Source: Moryella indoligenes (GTDB lineage: Bacteria > Bacillota > Clostridia > Lachnospirales > Lachnospiraceae). From it: a stretch of DNA of 64,000 nt. Of the stretch, positions 1-8,055 are shown in pieces. A program made the position numbers and the translations under genes. The stretch's first letter is position 1; the number at the start of each line of letters is the position of its first letter. Where the stretch lies: the NCBI RefSeq assembly GCF_030812885.1, contig NZ_JAUSTO010000002.1, forward strand, positions 124,001-188,000, in the 5' to 3' direction. The notes under the pieces were generated by a model. It worked only from the letters and a program-made list of their open reading frames with translations. It did not search any database and was not told the origin of the DNA.

Positions 1-1
1 A

Positions 2-1141
2 GCAGGCTGCAAGCACCGCTGTACGGACGCAGCTATGAACTATCTGAAAGCCGAAGTCATGGAGATGTGCCACAGCGAGGGGCTTTACCAGATAGACCTT
101 TTGAACGGCAGCAAAGAACGCATTACCGAGCGTGAGTATTGGGCGCAGAAGAAAGGACAGGCTGCCCTTGACAGAGCCAACGCCCCTATTGCTGCGGACG
201 GTATCGCGCCCCGGCAGACCAAGTTTGAAACGGATAAGGCGAAGCTGCGCCGGACTATCCGGGAAGCCCTTGCCGCTGCTTCCGGCTTTGATGAGTTTGC
301 CGCCCTGCTTCTCCGGCATGGTGTGACCGTCAAGGAGAGCCGGGGGCGGCTAAGTTACCTCACGCCGGACAGGACGAAGCCAATTACCGCCCGGAAGCTG
401 GGGGACGATTTTGACCGGGCTGCTGTCCTCTCCGTTTTGGAGCAGAACGCCGCCAGAGCCGCCGAAAAACCCGCAGCCATAGCGGAATACCCCGGCAGTA
501 TCAAAGACCGCTTACGGACGAAAAAAGAAGCGAAAAACGCCCCGAACAATGACGCTGTACAGCGCATGGTAGACATAGCCGCCAAGCGAGCCGAGGGGAA
601 AGGACGGGGCTATGAGAAGTGGGCGACCATGCACAACCTCAAACAGATGTCGGCTACCCTCATGCTCTACCAGCAGTATGGCTTTTCTTCCCCGGACGAG
701 CTGGACGCTGCCATTTCCGCAGCCAACACCGCCACGCAGGAGAGCCTTGCCGGACTGAAAGGGCTGGAAGCCGCTATCCGGGAGAAAAAGGAATTGCAGC
801 GCAACCTTTTGGGCTATATCGGCACGAAGCCCGCCCGTGACGGTCTGAAAGCGCAGAAATCGGAGAAAGCCCGGAGAGCCTACCGGGAACAGCACGAAAG
901 CGATTTTATCATAGCGGACACAGCCGCCCGTTATTTCCGGGAGCATGGAATAACCAAGCTGCCAGCCAGCAAAGCCCTGCAAAGGGAGATTGAGCAGCTT
1001 ACCGTCCAGAAGAACGCCGGATATAACGACTACCGGGAGAAACGCCAGCGGGCGCAGGAGCTTCAGACAGTCAGACGCAATATCGACCAGATTTTAAGGG
1101 GCGCACCGAGCCAGCAGAAAAAGCGTGAACAGGAGCGTTAA
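2..1141 (+). CDS. Relaxase (mobilization protein), C-terminal part, truncated by the window start
   Basis: The frame is open to the first base, so only the last 379 or so residues are present. It resembles the region after the catalytic domain of MobA/MOBP-type relaxases of Firmicutes conjugative transposons. It is rich in Lys, Arg, Ala and Glu with long predicted helices and has a coiled-coil-like tail. The relaxase nicks oriT and leads the strand in conjugation; the HxDxxHxH motif would lie upstream of the window. A paralogous arrangement (GYEKWA.HNLKQ near the middle, then NIDQIL and a Lys/Arg tail) is visible in the complete relaxase of element II at 53160-54506, which supports the call. 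Confidence 0.85.
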   Translation, partial: AGCKHRCTDAAMNYLKAEVMEMCHSEGLYQIDLLNGSKERITEREYWAQKKGQAALDRANAPIAADGIAPRQTKFETDKAKLRRTIREALAAASGFDEFAALLLRHGVTVKESRGRLSYLTPDRTKPITARKLGDDFDRAAVLSVLEQNAARAAEKPAAIAEYPGSIKDRLRTKKEAKNAPNNDAVQRMVDIAAKRAEGKGRGYEKWATMHNLKQMSATLMLYQQYGFSSPDELDAAISAANTATQESLAGLKGLEAAIREKKELQRNLLGYIGTKPARDGLKAQKSEKARRAYREQHESDFIIADTAARYFREHGITKLPASKALQREIEQLTVQKNAGYNDYREKRQRAQELQTVRRNIDQILRGAPSQQKKREQER

Positions 1142-1149
1142 AGACCGCC

Positions 1150-1277
1150 CCGAAATGATACCGAAACCCTACAAAAATACAGGTATGATATGAACCCTTA
1201 CCGCAATACTCCCCGACTTCCAAACGGGGCTTACAGGGCAGAAAAAGCCCGAAAATGATACCGAGAACATACAGAAA
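1150..1277. repeat. Two imperfect ~28-bp direct repeats and a small hairpin between relaxase and next gene
   Basis: The phrase CGAAATGATACCGAAACCC at 1151 recurs as CGAAAATGATACCGAGAACA at 1250, each followed by ACA(A/G)AAAT. Between them CCCCG and CGGGG arms (1211-1229) can form a small hairpin. The 186-base gap holds no ORF of its own. The repeats could be operator or replication-initiator (iteron-like) sites; function is inference. Confidence 0.4.
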
Positions 1278-1327
1278 ATGCCCCCTATCCCGCTACACCG
1301 ATAGGAACGGCAGAAAGGAGCTTACCA

Positions 1328-1519
1328 TTGCCGAGAATGAGCAAGAAGCGGCGGCTGGAATGGTCTTTCTTCCTCAACCACCGCAACCGTATCACTTACA
1401 ACGACCTATGCCGGGGCTGCACCCGTGACTGCAAACAGAGCTTCCGGGCGGTTATCATACTATGCCCTCGCTATTATTCCAAACGCTGGAAAAAGGAGGA
1501 CGCAGCCTATGGCAGATAA
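1328..1519 (+). CDS. Small conserved conjugative-transposon protein
   Basis: 63 residues from a TTG start, set by an AAAGGAG site 8 bases upstream. Basic and Cys-containing (CRGCTRDC, then a late Cys), beginning MPRMSKKRRLEWSFFLN, a pattern I recognise from small unnamed proteins that precede the replication initiator in Clostridial conjugative transposons. The paired cysteines suggest a small zinc-binding fold. Its end overlaps the start of the next gene by 11 bases, suggesting translational coupling. Function unknown. Confidence 0.65.
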   Translation: MPRMSKKRRLEWSFFLNHRNRITYNDLCRGCTRDCKQSFRAVIILCPRYYSKRWKKEDAAYGR

Positions 1520-2267
1520 CCGCAAATATTACTACCTCAAGCTGAAAGAGAGCTATTTTGACGATGATGCAATCGTTCTGCTGGAAAGTATGCAGGACGG
1601 CGTTATCTATTCCAACATTCTCTTGAAGCTGTACTTGAAATCGCTGAAAAACGGCGGGAAATTGCAGCTTGACGAGAATATCCCCTACACCGCCCAGATG
1701 ATTGCGACCATTACCCGCCAGCAGGTAGGTACCGTAGAGAGAGCTTTGAAAATCTTTATGAAGCTGGGGCTTGTGGAGCCTTTGCCAAGCGGCGCACTCT
1801 ACATGAGCAACATTGAGCTTTTAATCGGCCAGTCCTCTACCGAGGGGGAGCGCAAGCGCAGGGCGCGGCTGGCTTTGCAGGAACAAAAAGCCCTGCCGCA
1901 GACAGGGGCGGACAAATGTCCACCATATCGAGCGGACATTTGTCCACCAGAGATAGAGATAGAGAAAGAGATAGATATAGAAATAGAAAAAGAGAGAGAG
2001 TTAGAAACGGGACACCCCGCCCCCGCCGCCTATGGCAGATACCACAATGTCATTCTTTCCGATACGGAGCTTGACGGGCTGAAAACAGAGCTTCCCGGCA
2101 AGTGGGAGTATTACATTGACCGCCTATCCTGCCATATCGCTTCCAGCGGGAGGAAATACAAGAGCCATGCAGCCACGATTTTCAAGTGGGCGCAGGAGGA
2201 CGCAGCCAAGAAAGCCCCGAAAAAGGGCATACCCGATTATACCTGTAAGGAGGGCGAGAGCTTATGA
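1509..2267 (+). CDS. Replication initiator / replisome-organizer N-terminal domain protein
   Basis: 252 residues. The ATG at 1509 follows AAAAGGAGG with 9 bases spacing and is preferred over an upstream GTG/ATG run. The N-terminus (MADNRKYYYLKLKESYFDDD, then VIYSNILLKLYLKSL) matches the phage replisome organizer N-terminal family (winged-helix DNA binding), used by conjugative elements and phages to open an origin and load a helicase. Residues 130-165 form an unusual run of Glu/Ile/Lys/Asp repeats encoded by an AGATAGAGAT-like microsatellite. The stop overlaps the ATPase start as ATGA, so initiator and loader are coupled. Confidence 0.8.
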   Translation: MADNRKYYYLKLKESYFDDDAIVLLESMQDGVIYSNILLKLYLKSLKNGGKLQLDENIPYTAQMIATITRQQVGTVERALKIFMKLGLVEPLPSGALYMSNIELLIGQSSTEGERKRRARLALQEQKALPQTGADKCPPYRADICPPEIEIEKEIDIEIEKERELETGHPAPAAYGRYHNVILSDTELDGLKTELPGKWEYYIDRLSCHIASSGRKYKSHAATIFKWAQEDAAKKAPKKGIPDYTCKEGESL

Positions 2268-2788
2268 CGAATGGATTTGATGAAATGATTTTGAATATGA
2301 CCGACACCACGCCGGAGCCGGAGGACTACACCGGCGAGGACGGGCTTTTATACTGCGGGAAGTGCCACAAGCCCAAAGAGGGCTATTTCCCCAAAGAAAC
2401 CGCCGCATGGCTGGGGCGTGACCGCCACCCGGCAGAATGTGACTGCCAGCGGGCAGAGCGTGAGGAACGGGAAGCCGCAGAGAAACAGCGCAGTCACCTT
2501 GAAACTGTCGAGCGGTTGAAGCGGCGGGGCTTTACAGACCCGGCTATGCAGGGCTGGACGTTTGAGAACGACAACGGCAAGTGCCCGCAAATGGAACACG
2601 CCCATTTCTATGTGGAGAACTGGGAAACCATGAAAGAGCGCAACATTGGCTATCTGCTATGGGGCGGCGTTGGCACAGGCAAGAGCTATTTTGCGGGCTG
2701 TATCGCAAATGCCCTTATGGAGCGTGAAATCCCCGTGTGCATGACAAACTTTGCATTGATATTGGGTGACCTTGCCGCCAGGTATGAG
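2264..2788 (+). pseudogene. DnaC/IstB-like ATPase, 5' part (split by prophage)
   Basis: The helicase-loader-like ATPase begins with a Cys-rich zinc region (CGKCHKPKEGYF, then CDC) and carries Walker A GGVGTGKS near residue 140. After codon 175 (GAG at 2786-2788) the reading frame enters phage DNA and stops at 2839 after 16 foreign residues. The missing half lies at 46172-46507 in the same frame; joining the two gives a 285-residue protein reading DLAARYE then GRNEYISRLC through Walker B LLILDDFG. The break is therefore clean and reversible. Confidence 0.9.
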
Positions 2789-2792
2789 TGCA
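2778..2792. other. attL of the prophage
   Basis: CCAGGTATGAGTGCA at this junction matches CCAGCTTTGAGGGCA at the right junction at 12 of 15 positions, sharing the TGAG core. Host protein coding stops making sense immediately after the GAG. A short imperfect core is what large serine integrases leave. The exact crossover dinucleotide cannot be fixed by eye. Confidence 0.75.
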
Positions 2793-2872
2793 AATCCAAT
2801 AATCACAGGAAAACTGTTAATTCACACGTTTCACTGTAGATTGAAGTCCCATTCCTGGAAGCGATTCTGGGA

Positions 2873-4285
2873 TTATGATACCTTTGTGGTGTAGCCCAGG
2901 GAAATCCACCCTGCGCCAGATTTCAGCTTACCCCACTTTGTTGCGCCCTGTCCTGTGCTTTCCTGCACGATTGTGTAAACTCCACCGTCACGAATAGCAC
3001 CCGCCAGTGCGTAGTTCGTACCTGCACCCTTACGGATATTCAGAACCGAAGCCGTAACCTTCACTCTATAAGAAGAGAATGCAGGCTTGCTCTCCGCAGG
3101 GTACACAGCATTACCCGAACCATCAAACACCTTGTAGTCGGGGTTCTTGTCTGCACAGGCTTTCGCATTCGCCAGAGAAGAGAATGCACCCATCTGGGAA
3201 GTACTATCAGCCCAGGTCTTGCGGACACGGTAAAGCGTGGTGGTACTTGCGGGCTTCTCTTCGGCAGTATTGCCGCCAAGACGGGTAGTAACCTTTGCTG
3301 CCAGATCACCCATACGGGAATAGAGCCAATCACCAGGGCAAGACTTGTTTGCAAACCATCTATGTACAGTCAGAACCATCTCATCAGACTTCGGACTGTA
3401 CGCCAGAGTCTTGTTCTTGTCACCGAACCAGAGCAGCTTCTTCTTGCCATTACGCTTGCATATATCCACGCAGAGGTTAATGAGGGAAGCGTACACAGCG
3501 TCCGTCATAGCGTAAGGATGGGTCTTGTCAGACGCACATTCGATGGTCACAGCACGATGGTCATTCACAGAACTGGAAGAACACCAGGAACGGTCTTTCT
3601 CTTCTACACACAGAGAGATTCTGCCGTCATAACCAATACCATAGTTGCAGCTTGCCTGCCAGGAAGGACTGGTGAAGCAACCGCAGATACTCTCAGCAGA
3701 AAGCTGACCGACTACACAGTGCGGGGTAATACGGTCAATCGCATGATTGCGGGGGCTGTTTTTGTTAGGTGAAATTTTGGTGTAGGACACCTGAGAACTA
3801 TTACTCATTTTCATTTCCTCCTTGTCATATCGGGTAAGGTCATACCTCTCAATGACAGTCATAAGGTTGTCTACATATTTCAGAGAAGTTGCATACCCGT
3901 CAGCTTTGATATTCTCAAGGTACTGTCTGGGGTCAGTCACACCCTTCAAGTTAGAATAGGTAGAAATGTTGGTGAAATCGAAATACCCGATGACACCATC
4001 TTCCATGCTCTCAAACTTGCACCATTCCATAGCGGAACTGGTGTAACTTCCATCCGAGTTCTGCTCACTGCCTACTTTGTGATAAATGCCCACGCAGGTC
4101 TTGCAGCGTCCTTTACGATACTTCAAGCCAAAGTAGTTATGAGCATTGACTGCCAGTTCAGACGTACCTTTGTTACTTTCAAGAATTGCCTGGGCAATAA
4201 TTGGGCTGAACACGCATACATTGTAAGCAGCAGCATATTTCTTAATGTACCCGGTAATACTGTCAATAAACTCCTGGGTAGCCAT
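2873..4285 (-). CDS. Modular endolysin: glucosaminidase + amidase_2 + SH3
   Basis: 470 residues. Residues 1-150 resemble a glucosaminidase/GH73-type domain with candidate acid Glu36 (ILESNKG) and the NYFGLKYRKG signature. Residues 165-335 are an N-acetylmuramoyl-L-alanine amidase_2 domain with zinc ligands His189, His308 and Cys316 (TPHCVV, VHRWF, KSCPG). A C-terminal bacterial SH3-like repeat (about 405-470) should bind the wall. It degrades host peptidoglycan at lysis after the holin opens the membrane; no signal peptide is seen. It is the last late gene, 47 bases after the holin. The start follows AAAGGAGTGATGACCT. Confidence 0.93.
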   Translation of the reverse strand: MATQEFIDSITGYIKKYAAAYNVCVFSPIIAQAILESNKGTSELAVNAHNYFGLKYRKGRCKTCVGIYHKVGSEQNSDGSYTSSAMEWCKFESMEDGVIGYFDFTNISTYSNLKGVTDPRQYLENIKADGYATSLKYVDNLMTVIERYDLTRYDKEEMKMSNSSQVSYTKISPNKNSPRNHAIDRITPHCVVGQLSAESICGCFTSPSWQASCNYGIGYDGRISLCVEEKDRSWCSSSSVNDHRAVTIECASDKTHPYAMTDAVYASLINLCVDICKRNGKKKLLWFGDKNKTLAYSPKSDEMVLTVHRWFANKSCPGDWLYSRMGDLAAKVTTRLGGNTAEEKPASTTTLYRVRKTWADSTSQMGAFSSLANAKACADKNPDYKVFDGSGNAVYPAESKPAFSSYRVKVTASVLNIRKGAGTNYALAGAIRDGGVYTIVQESTGQGATKWGKLKSGAGWISLGYTTKVS

Positions 4286-4332
4286 AGGTCATCACTCCTT
4301 TATAGGAGAAAGGGCGAACCCTCTCTCCCGCC

Positions 4333-4761
4333 TTAGTTTGTGCCGTTGTAGGTATCGGACTTCTTCTTGAGTACTTCGATTGCGGCGGTAATAGCCGGGG
4401 GAATGTTGATACCCATAAGTCCTGCGTTCTCCACGATAGAGATAGTTTCGTTTGCCACGACTGCAATAACCACAGCGTCACGAATAAAATTAGTTCCAGT
4501 AATCAAATCCAGGCGGCAGGCAACCAGAACCACCAGAAGAGAAACACCCTTACGGCACAGCCCCTTCCAACCTGCACGGCTTTCAAGCGCACCATTCTCA
4601 GTCTTACCACTGTTATGAAACACACCTGCGACAATCAGACCTGTAACATAGTCAATCGCCATGAAGATAACCAGGGTTGCCAGAGCAGCGTCCCAACCGC
4701 CAAACAAGGAAGCCATGAAGCTACCCGCAACTCCGATTGCTGTACAAATCCATTCTTTCAT
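4333..4761 (-). CDS. Holin (phage lysis, TcdE/Bhl-type family)
   Basis: 142 residues with three or four hydrophobic segments (VAGSFMASLFGG, LATLVIFMAIDYVTGLIVAGV, VSLLVVLVAC, VIAVVANETISIVENAGL), the D-Y-x-T-G-L motif and a charged tail, as in the holin_4 / toxin-secretion family. It permeabilises the membrane to free the endolysin encoded directly downstream. The start follows GGAGGGCTAAGATT, and the gene overlaps nothing. Family assignment is by pattern. Confidence 0.9.
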   Translation of the reverse strand: MKEWICTAIGVAGSFMASLFGGWDAALATLVIFMAIDYVTGLIVAGVFHNSGKTENGALESRAGWKGLCRKGVSLLVVLVACRLDLITGTNFIRDAVVIAVVANETISIVENAGLMGINIPPAITAAIEVLKKKSDTYNGTN

Positions 4762-4765
4762 AATC

Positions 4766-4915
4766 TTAGCCCTCCTTGCTGTAATCCTCCCTAGTAATTT
4801 CCTTGTACTCTTCTGGGGTAATCCACTTGCCTACTGCGTTCCACACCATCTTTTCAGACCAAATGCCCATCTTGTAGAACTTCTTTACCTTCTCATAATT
4901 CTTGCTATGTGCCAT
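4766..4915 (-). CDS. XkdX family small phage protein
   Basis: 49 residues, starting MAHSKNYEKVKKFYKMGIW and containing W-x(3)-GKWITPEEYKEIT. This is the XkdX signature (short helical protein with a Trp-rich turn) found between baseplate and holin genes in many Firmicutes prophages. It lies just upstream of the holin, with a stop 4 bases before its ATG. Role unknown, probably baseplate or lysis timing. Confidence 0.85.
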   Translation of the reverse strand: MAHSKNYEKVKKFYKMGIWSEKMVWNAVGKWITPEEYKEITREDYSKEG

Positions 4916-4918
4916 GAT

Positions 4919-5221
4919 TTACACCTCCATATCCACGCCAGTCATCATTGCCATGTACTCAAGTTTGCCCGTGAGTTCTGCATAGCGCATTTCCTGCTCA
5001 GTCTTTTCACGGAAGCAGAGATACCAACCGTCAGCATACTGAACCTGCTGAATCAGTTCAGCGTTGTGCATGATCATCTGAGTGTCACCATCCACAATCG
5101 TAAGAGTGGGCAGATTGTCCTCAAATACGGACACATCAACCTCAGTCTTGCTGACATAGTTGTTACCATTCTGCTTGAAGCCCTTGAGTTCCGTGCCGTC
5201 AGCTAAAATCAGTTTTACCAT
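4919..5221 (-). CDS. Small phage baseplate-region protein, unknown function
   Basis: 100 residues beginning MVKLILADGTELKGF, with a predicted beta-rich N-terminal half (VDVSVFEDNLPTLTIVDGD) and a helical end rich in Met and Glu. The ATG follows AAAGGAGGAACACTACT. Its start overlaps the end of the RT fragment by 23 bases, the arrangement expected if a full RT once preceded it. Small proteins of this shape commonly precede XkdX in Clostridial phages. No catalytic motif is visible. Confidence 0.6.
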   Translation of the reverse strand: MVKLILADGTELKGFKQNGNNYVSKTEVDVSVFEDNLPTLTIVDGDTQMIMHNAELIQQVQYADGWYLCFREKTEQEMRYAELTGKLEYMAMMTGVDMEV

Positions 5222-5594
5222 AGTAGTGTTCCTCCTTTAATTTCTTGCAAAGGTCTAACATATTTGACCTCTGTATCTTGCTCATGTAGTGGCAATGACC
5301 ATTGAACCATGACCTAAACCAGTCATCGAAATCCTTCTCTGAGAGAATGAGTACCAGTTTCTTAGCCTTTCTTCTCATACCTGTAAGCCGCTTCGGATGA
5401 ATCTTGTGAATCACCCGCCCGGTATCAGTAAGCGAATACTGAATCTGTAGAAACCTCCACATTTCAGACAGTTTGCATATTCTGGTTTTCCGAAGGTTCA
5501 CGGTAATACCCAGGTCATGTGCGATTTCCACAATCTCTGTAAGCAGCTCTTTCAGAAACTCCTTATCTTTGCAGAGATTGCCCCTTTGAACTTG
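5199..5594 (-). pseudogene. DGR-type reverse transcriptase, C-terminal fragment
   Basis: About 130 in-frame residues remain, open from an upstream stop at 5595. The stretch ITVNLRKTRICKLS...FLQIQYSLTDTGRV then KRLTGMRRKAKK matches the thumb/C-terminal part of retroelement RTs, especially those of diversity-generating retroelements (NxKKT.I..L....FL...Y.LT.TG.V, R.R.K). Everything upstream, including the palm and its YxDD catalytic motif, is absent. The frame runs directly into the end of the Avd-like gene, so an internal deletion took the RT N-terminus. No normal start codon or RBS is present; the gene should be inactive. Confidence 0.75.
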
Positions 5595-6100
5595 TTATCA
5601 GATTTACGCCAACCTTTGATAAGGTCTATCTCTCTTTGAATATCCTCACCGAACCTCAAGAAAGAATTGACATCCACTGGGAGAGTTTCTATTGCATACT
5701 GTAGTTCCTGTACCAGTCGGTAGCACTGACCGATTGCCAGGTCTTGATGAACACGCCGCTCTACCAACTCTTCATAGTAGGTGGGGTAAATGCTGTTCGC
5801 AGTGTAGACGTGTTCACCGATAGACCTCAGACAATCAACTACAGCTTTCCGCTCATCCTCAATGAACCAGGTATCAAAGGCTTCCTGCTGCTTGCGGAAA
5901 TGGTCATAAATCTTTTTCTCAACGTCAGTAAGTTCTTCGTAGCTTCGCCCGCTGAATTTCTTTTCAAGGCGTTGTGCTGCCTTTCGTTTGCTGTAGCCGA
6001 CGTCACGGAGCAGCAAATCAGTAACCTCTTTCCTAACTTTGTTGAGATGATGGAACACCTCAAACTGAGAGGGTTTCCGTTTGCTTTTCAATACTGACAT
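5552..6100 (-). CDS. DGR accessory protein, Avd-like four-helix bundle
   Basis: 182 residues, strongly helical and charged. The second half (IGQCYRLVQELQYAIETLPVD, then LRFGEDIQREIDLIKGWRKSDNK) matches the form of accessory variability determinant proteins, which end in a G-W-x-K-S tail and bind the DGR RT and template RNA. Position supports it: directly after target gene 1 and directly before an RT fragment. The start follows AGAAAGGAACTAATGAA. The last residues (FKGAISAKIRSF) may be recoded by the deletion that removed TR and the RT core. Function without RT is doubtful. Confidence 0.65.
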   Translation of the reverse strand: MSVLKSKRKPSQFEVFHHLNKVRKEVTDLLLRDVGYSKRKAAQRLEKKFSGRSYEELTDVEKKIYDHFRKQQEAFDTWFIEDERKAVVDCLRSIGEHVYTANSIYPTYYEELVERRVHQDLAIGQCYRLVQELQYAIETLPVDVNSFLRFGEDIQREIDLIKGWRKSDNKFKGAISAKIRSF

Positions 6101-6119
6101 TTCATTAGTTCCTTTCTAC

Positions 6120-6140
6120 TGCACCCCACAAGGGGGTGCA
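6120..6140. promoter_or_regulatory. DGR target hairpin 1 downstream of variable repeat 1
   Basis: An 8-bp perfect stem (TGCACCCC / GGGGTGCA) with loop ACAAG, 21 bases past the variable repeat and beyond the stop codon. An equivalent 8-bp stem with the same loop follows variable repeat 2, with one compensatory C:G to T:A pair change. In the Bordetella phage DGR a hairpin/cruciform just past the variable repeat guides retrohoming; this has that position and shape. It could also act as a weak terminator, but there is no T tract. Confidence 0.7.
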
Positions 6141-6149
6141 GATTTTAGA

Positions 6150-7013
6150 TTAACCGATACAGAAAGCGGGGCGAACGCCAAAAGAGGGAGAAGCGCCGTT
6201 GGCGTTCGCATTACCGTTGCCGCTGACAAAGGAGAAGGCAGTAGCGGAAGCTACATCTCTCAGCCAGTAGTCCTCTAGGTTATGCAGCTTAGTACGGTCA
6301 AACATGAAGAGCGGGAACTGACCGTCACCCGAAGCCACGTTGTAACCGTTACCATCATGTGCGCCCCACGCTACAGAACCATAAGCCTGCACTTCGTTCA
6401 TCAACTCAACATCAGAGTCGAACCATGCCCAACCCGAAGGTGTGTTGCCGTTTACAGCATTGGTCAGAAGTTCTCTCTTTGTAAGAACATGAGCGGAACC
6501 AAACGCTGCCTTGATAGTAGTCTTAGCCTGCGCCAGATTCGACTTATACATGGCAGAACCCGTGTAACCACCTGTAGTAACATTACTGGTATTCATCTGT
6601 GCTTTATAAAGAGAAGTATCGGGAACAACGACTACATGGTGCTTCTTAAAAGCAGTATCACCACAGTTATAGTAGTAATCAAATGCTGCAATACGATAAA
6701 TCACGCCCCCGATAACCCAGTAGTCACCAATATACAGGTCTGTGAACTTACCACTTGAAATAGCGGCATACTGCTCTGCTGTAACAGAAGTACCCAGGTA
6801 CTTACCACGATAAATACAGTTATGTGCCGCTGCACCATCAGCCAGTACATTTCTGACTGAATCAATGTCAGTCTGCAAACCCTTATGAAGATTCTCCACG
6901 GTAATGACCTTCACGCCGTTACCATCGTGAATCAACATCTGCTCAGTACCCGTAGCGGACAGAATCGCTTCCAGATCTGCAAACTTTTTTGTCTGAACAC
7001 TAATAGTTGCCAT
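6150..7013 (-). CDS. DGR target protein 1 (tail-tip / receptor-binding candidate)
   Basis: 287 residues. The N-terminal part (VQTKKFADLEAILSATGTEQMLIHDG) looks like a phage tail-attachment segment; the C-terminal half has the C-type-lectin/formylglycine-enzyme-like pattern of DGR targets (GWAWFDSD, LEDYWLRD, ending FGVRPAF). The last 30 residues contain Asn/Ala/Ser-rich variable codons (FSFVSGNGNANANGASPSFGVRPAF). It sits in the tail fibre position, just downstream of baseplate genes, so it probably contacts the host surface. The start follows CAAGGAGGAATAGAAG. Variation by a DGR is inferred from comparison with the gene at 43112-43684. Confidence 0.8.
   Translation of the reverse strand: MATISVQTKKFADLEAILSATGTEQMLIHDGNGVKVITVENLHKGLQTDIDSVRNVLADGAAAHNCIYRGKYLGTSVTAEQYAAISSGKFTDLYIGDYWVIGGVIYRIAAFDYYYNCGDTAFKKHHVVVVPDTSLYKAQMNTSNVTTGGYTGSAMYKSNLAQAKTTIKAAFGSAHVLTKRELLTNAVNGNTPSGWAWFDSDVELMNEVQAYGSVAWGAHDGNGYNVASGDGQFPLFMFDRTKLHNLEDYWLRDVASATAFSFVSGNGNANANGASPSFGVRPAFCIG
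6162..6239 (-). repeat. DGR variable repeat 1 (VR1)
   Basis: A 78-base region aligned without gaps to VR2 (43130-43207). The 3' 24 bases are identical. Upstream, substitutions fall almost only at first and second positions of codons that would be AAC/AAT in a template: GCC/TAC, AGC/AAC, AAC/AGC, AAT/TAT, AAC/GAC, GCC/AAC, AAC/GAC, CCC/TAC. This is the adenine-directed signature of DGR mutagenesis. The identical 3' block acts like the IMH. Confidence 0.75.
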
Positions 7014-7016
7014 CTT

Positions 7017-7610
7017 CTATTCCTCCTTGTATTTCCAATCTGCCAGAATCGCATAGTCCAGGTCATCCACAATCAAGGTGATTGCTTCATCATCTGTAGC
7101 AAGCGGAGCAGAGAAGTCATTCTGCATTGTCATCTGCTCAAGCAGAGTCAAACGCTCATCCAGTTCGGTACACTGATGTTGCAGGTTGCCCGCAGCGTCC
7201 TTACTCAGCTGGTCTCTCATAGCCTGGAACCAGGCATTATAAATTTGCTGCTGCTGACTCTCAAAAGCCGCCATGCTTGCCTTGTATTCCTGTTCCAAAT
7301 TATCCGTGTAGTTGTCAAACTCCGTTGCTTTGGAATCAGCTTCCTTTTCAAACAAAGTTTTCTGCTCTGCGAAATAATTCTGGAAAGCGGTATACAAGTC
7401 TGTGCCATTTTCCACCATGCTCATAATGGTGTTGAGGGCTTCGTTCATACGGTTAGCGTTTTTCGCACCGAAGAAAGATTTCTCTTTCCCGGTATAAGCC
7501 GTAATGTCCTGGAAGGATACTGAACCATCTTCGTTGCTAACCTGGTTATATCGCTTCAAACCCGCCCACACAGCGTCCGTATAATCAACAGGTAAAAGTT
7601 CCCATGCCAT
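7017..7610 (-). CDS. Baseplate/tail appendage protein with coiled coil, unknown
   Basis: 197 residues. After a short N-terminal strand region (MAWELLPVDYTDAVWAGLKRY), residues 60-150 form a long charged helix with heptad-like spacing (YFAEQKTLFEKEADSKATEFDN and onward), suggesting an oligomeric stalk. It lies between a baseplate gene and the DGR target and may be the connector or shaft for the tail tip. The start follows GGGAGGGGACTTGTAA, with 6 bases to the next gene. No named family recognised. Confidence 0.65.
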   Translation of the reverse strand: MAWELLPVDYTDAVWAGLKRYNQVSNEDGSVSFQDITAYTGKEKSFFGAKNANRMNEALNTIMSMVENGTDLYTAFQNYFAEQKTLFEKEADSKATEFDNYTDNLEQEYKASMAAFESQQQQIYNAWFQAMRDQLSKDAAGNLQHQCTELDERLTLLEQMTMQNDFSAPLATDDEAITLIVDDLDYAILADWKYKEE

Positions 7611-8042
7611 TTACAAGTCCCCTCCCCTCATTCCGAAATTCCATACAAACATCCTCCTTCCTTCACTCTCATTCGTGAGTCTGTCATACAGGTCTAAAGT
7701 TGCACCCTCCAAACGATTCAGTTCATTGAAATCCATCGTAGTACCGTTATCGTTATAAACGGGTGCAGACCCGTAGGACATTCTGAGAGTGTTGGTGTTG
7801 AGGGTTTCCAAATTTTCTTCAAGCTGATTGATTTCATCAGCGTAGAAGTAATCACCTGGTACTCTGTCATCACCCAGGCTTACAAGGGAGAACTCCTTGT
7901 ACAGCTTGATTGCCATGTCCCGGAGGAACATCAGATTGTTCTTGATACGGTTGAAATCCAAAGCATTGAATCTGTCACCTGTATAAACACCCTCTGAATT
8001 TGTACTTCCGTGCCAATCTGTTTTAGGTGTTTGCCATTCCAT
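7611..8042 (-). CDS. Phage baseplate-region protein, unknown
   Basis: 143 residues, starting MEWQTPKTDWHGS and containing NALDFNRIKNNLMFLRDMA and MDFNELNRLE repeats. The two F-N-R/L-N-R-I/L-E phrases and YADEINQLEENL suggest repeated helical hairpins, seen in minor tail proteins that contact the tail-associated protein. It follows the 741-residue tail protein by 13 bases with a good RBS (TTAGGAGGTGACGGAAG). Function inferred from position only. Confidence 0.6.
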   Translation of the reverse strand: MEWQTPKTDWHGSTNSEGVYTGDRFNALDFNRIKNNLMFLRDMAIKLYKEFSLVSLGDDRVPGDYFYADEINQLEENLETLNTNTLRMSYGSAPVYNDNGTTMDFNELNRLEGATLDLYDRLTNESEGRRMFVWNFGMRGGDL

Positions 8043-8055
8043 CTTCCGTCACCTC

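Noticed and set aside
2264..2839. A complete 191-residue ATPase
   Set aside because: The last 16 residues are phage DNA; the gene is split.
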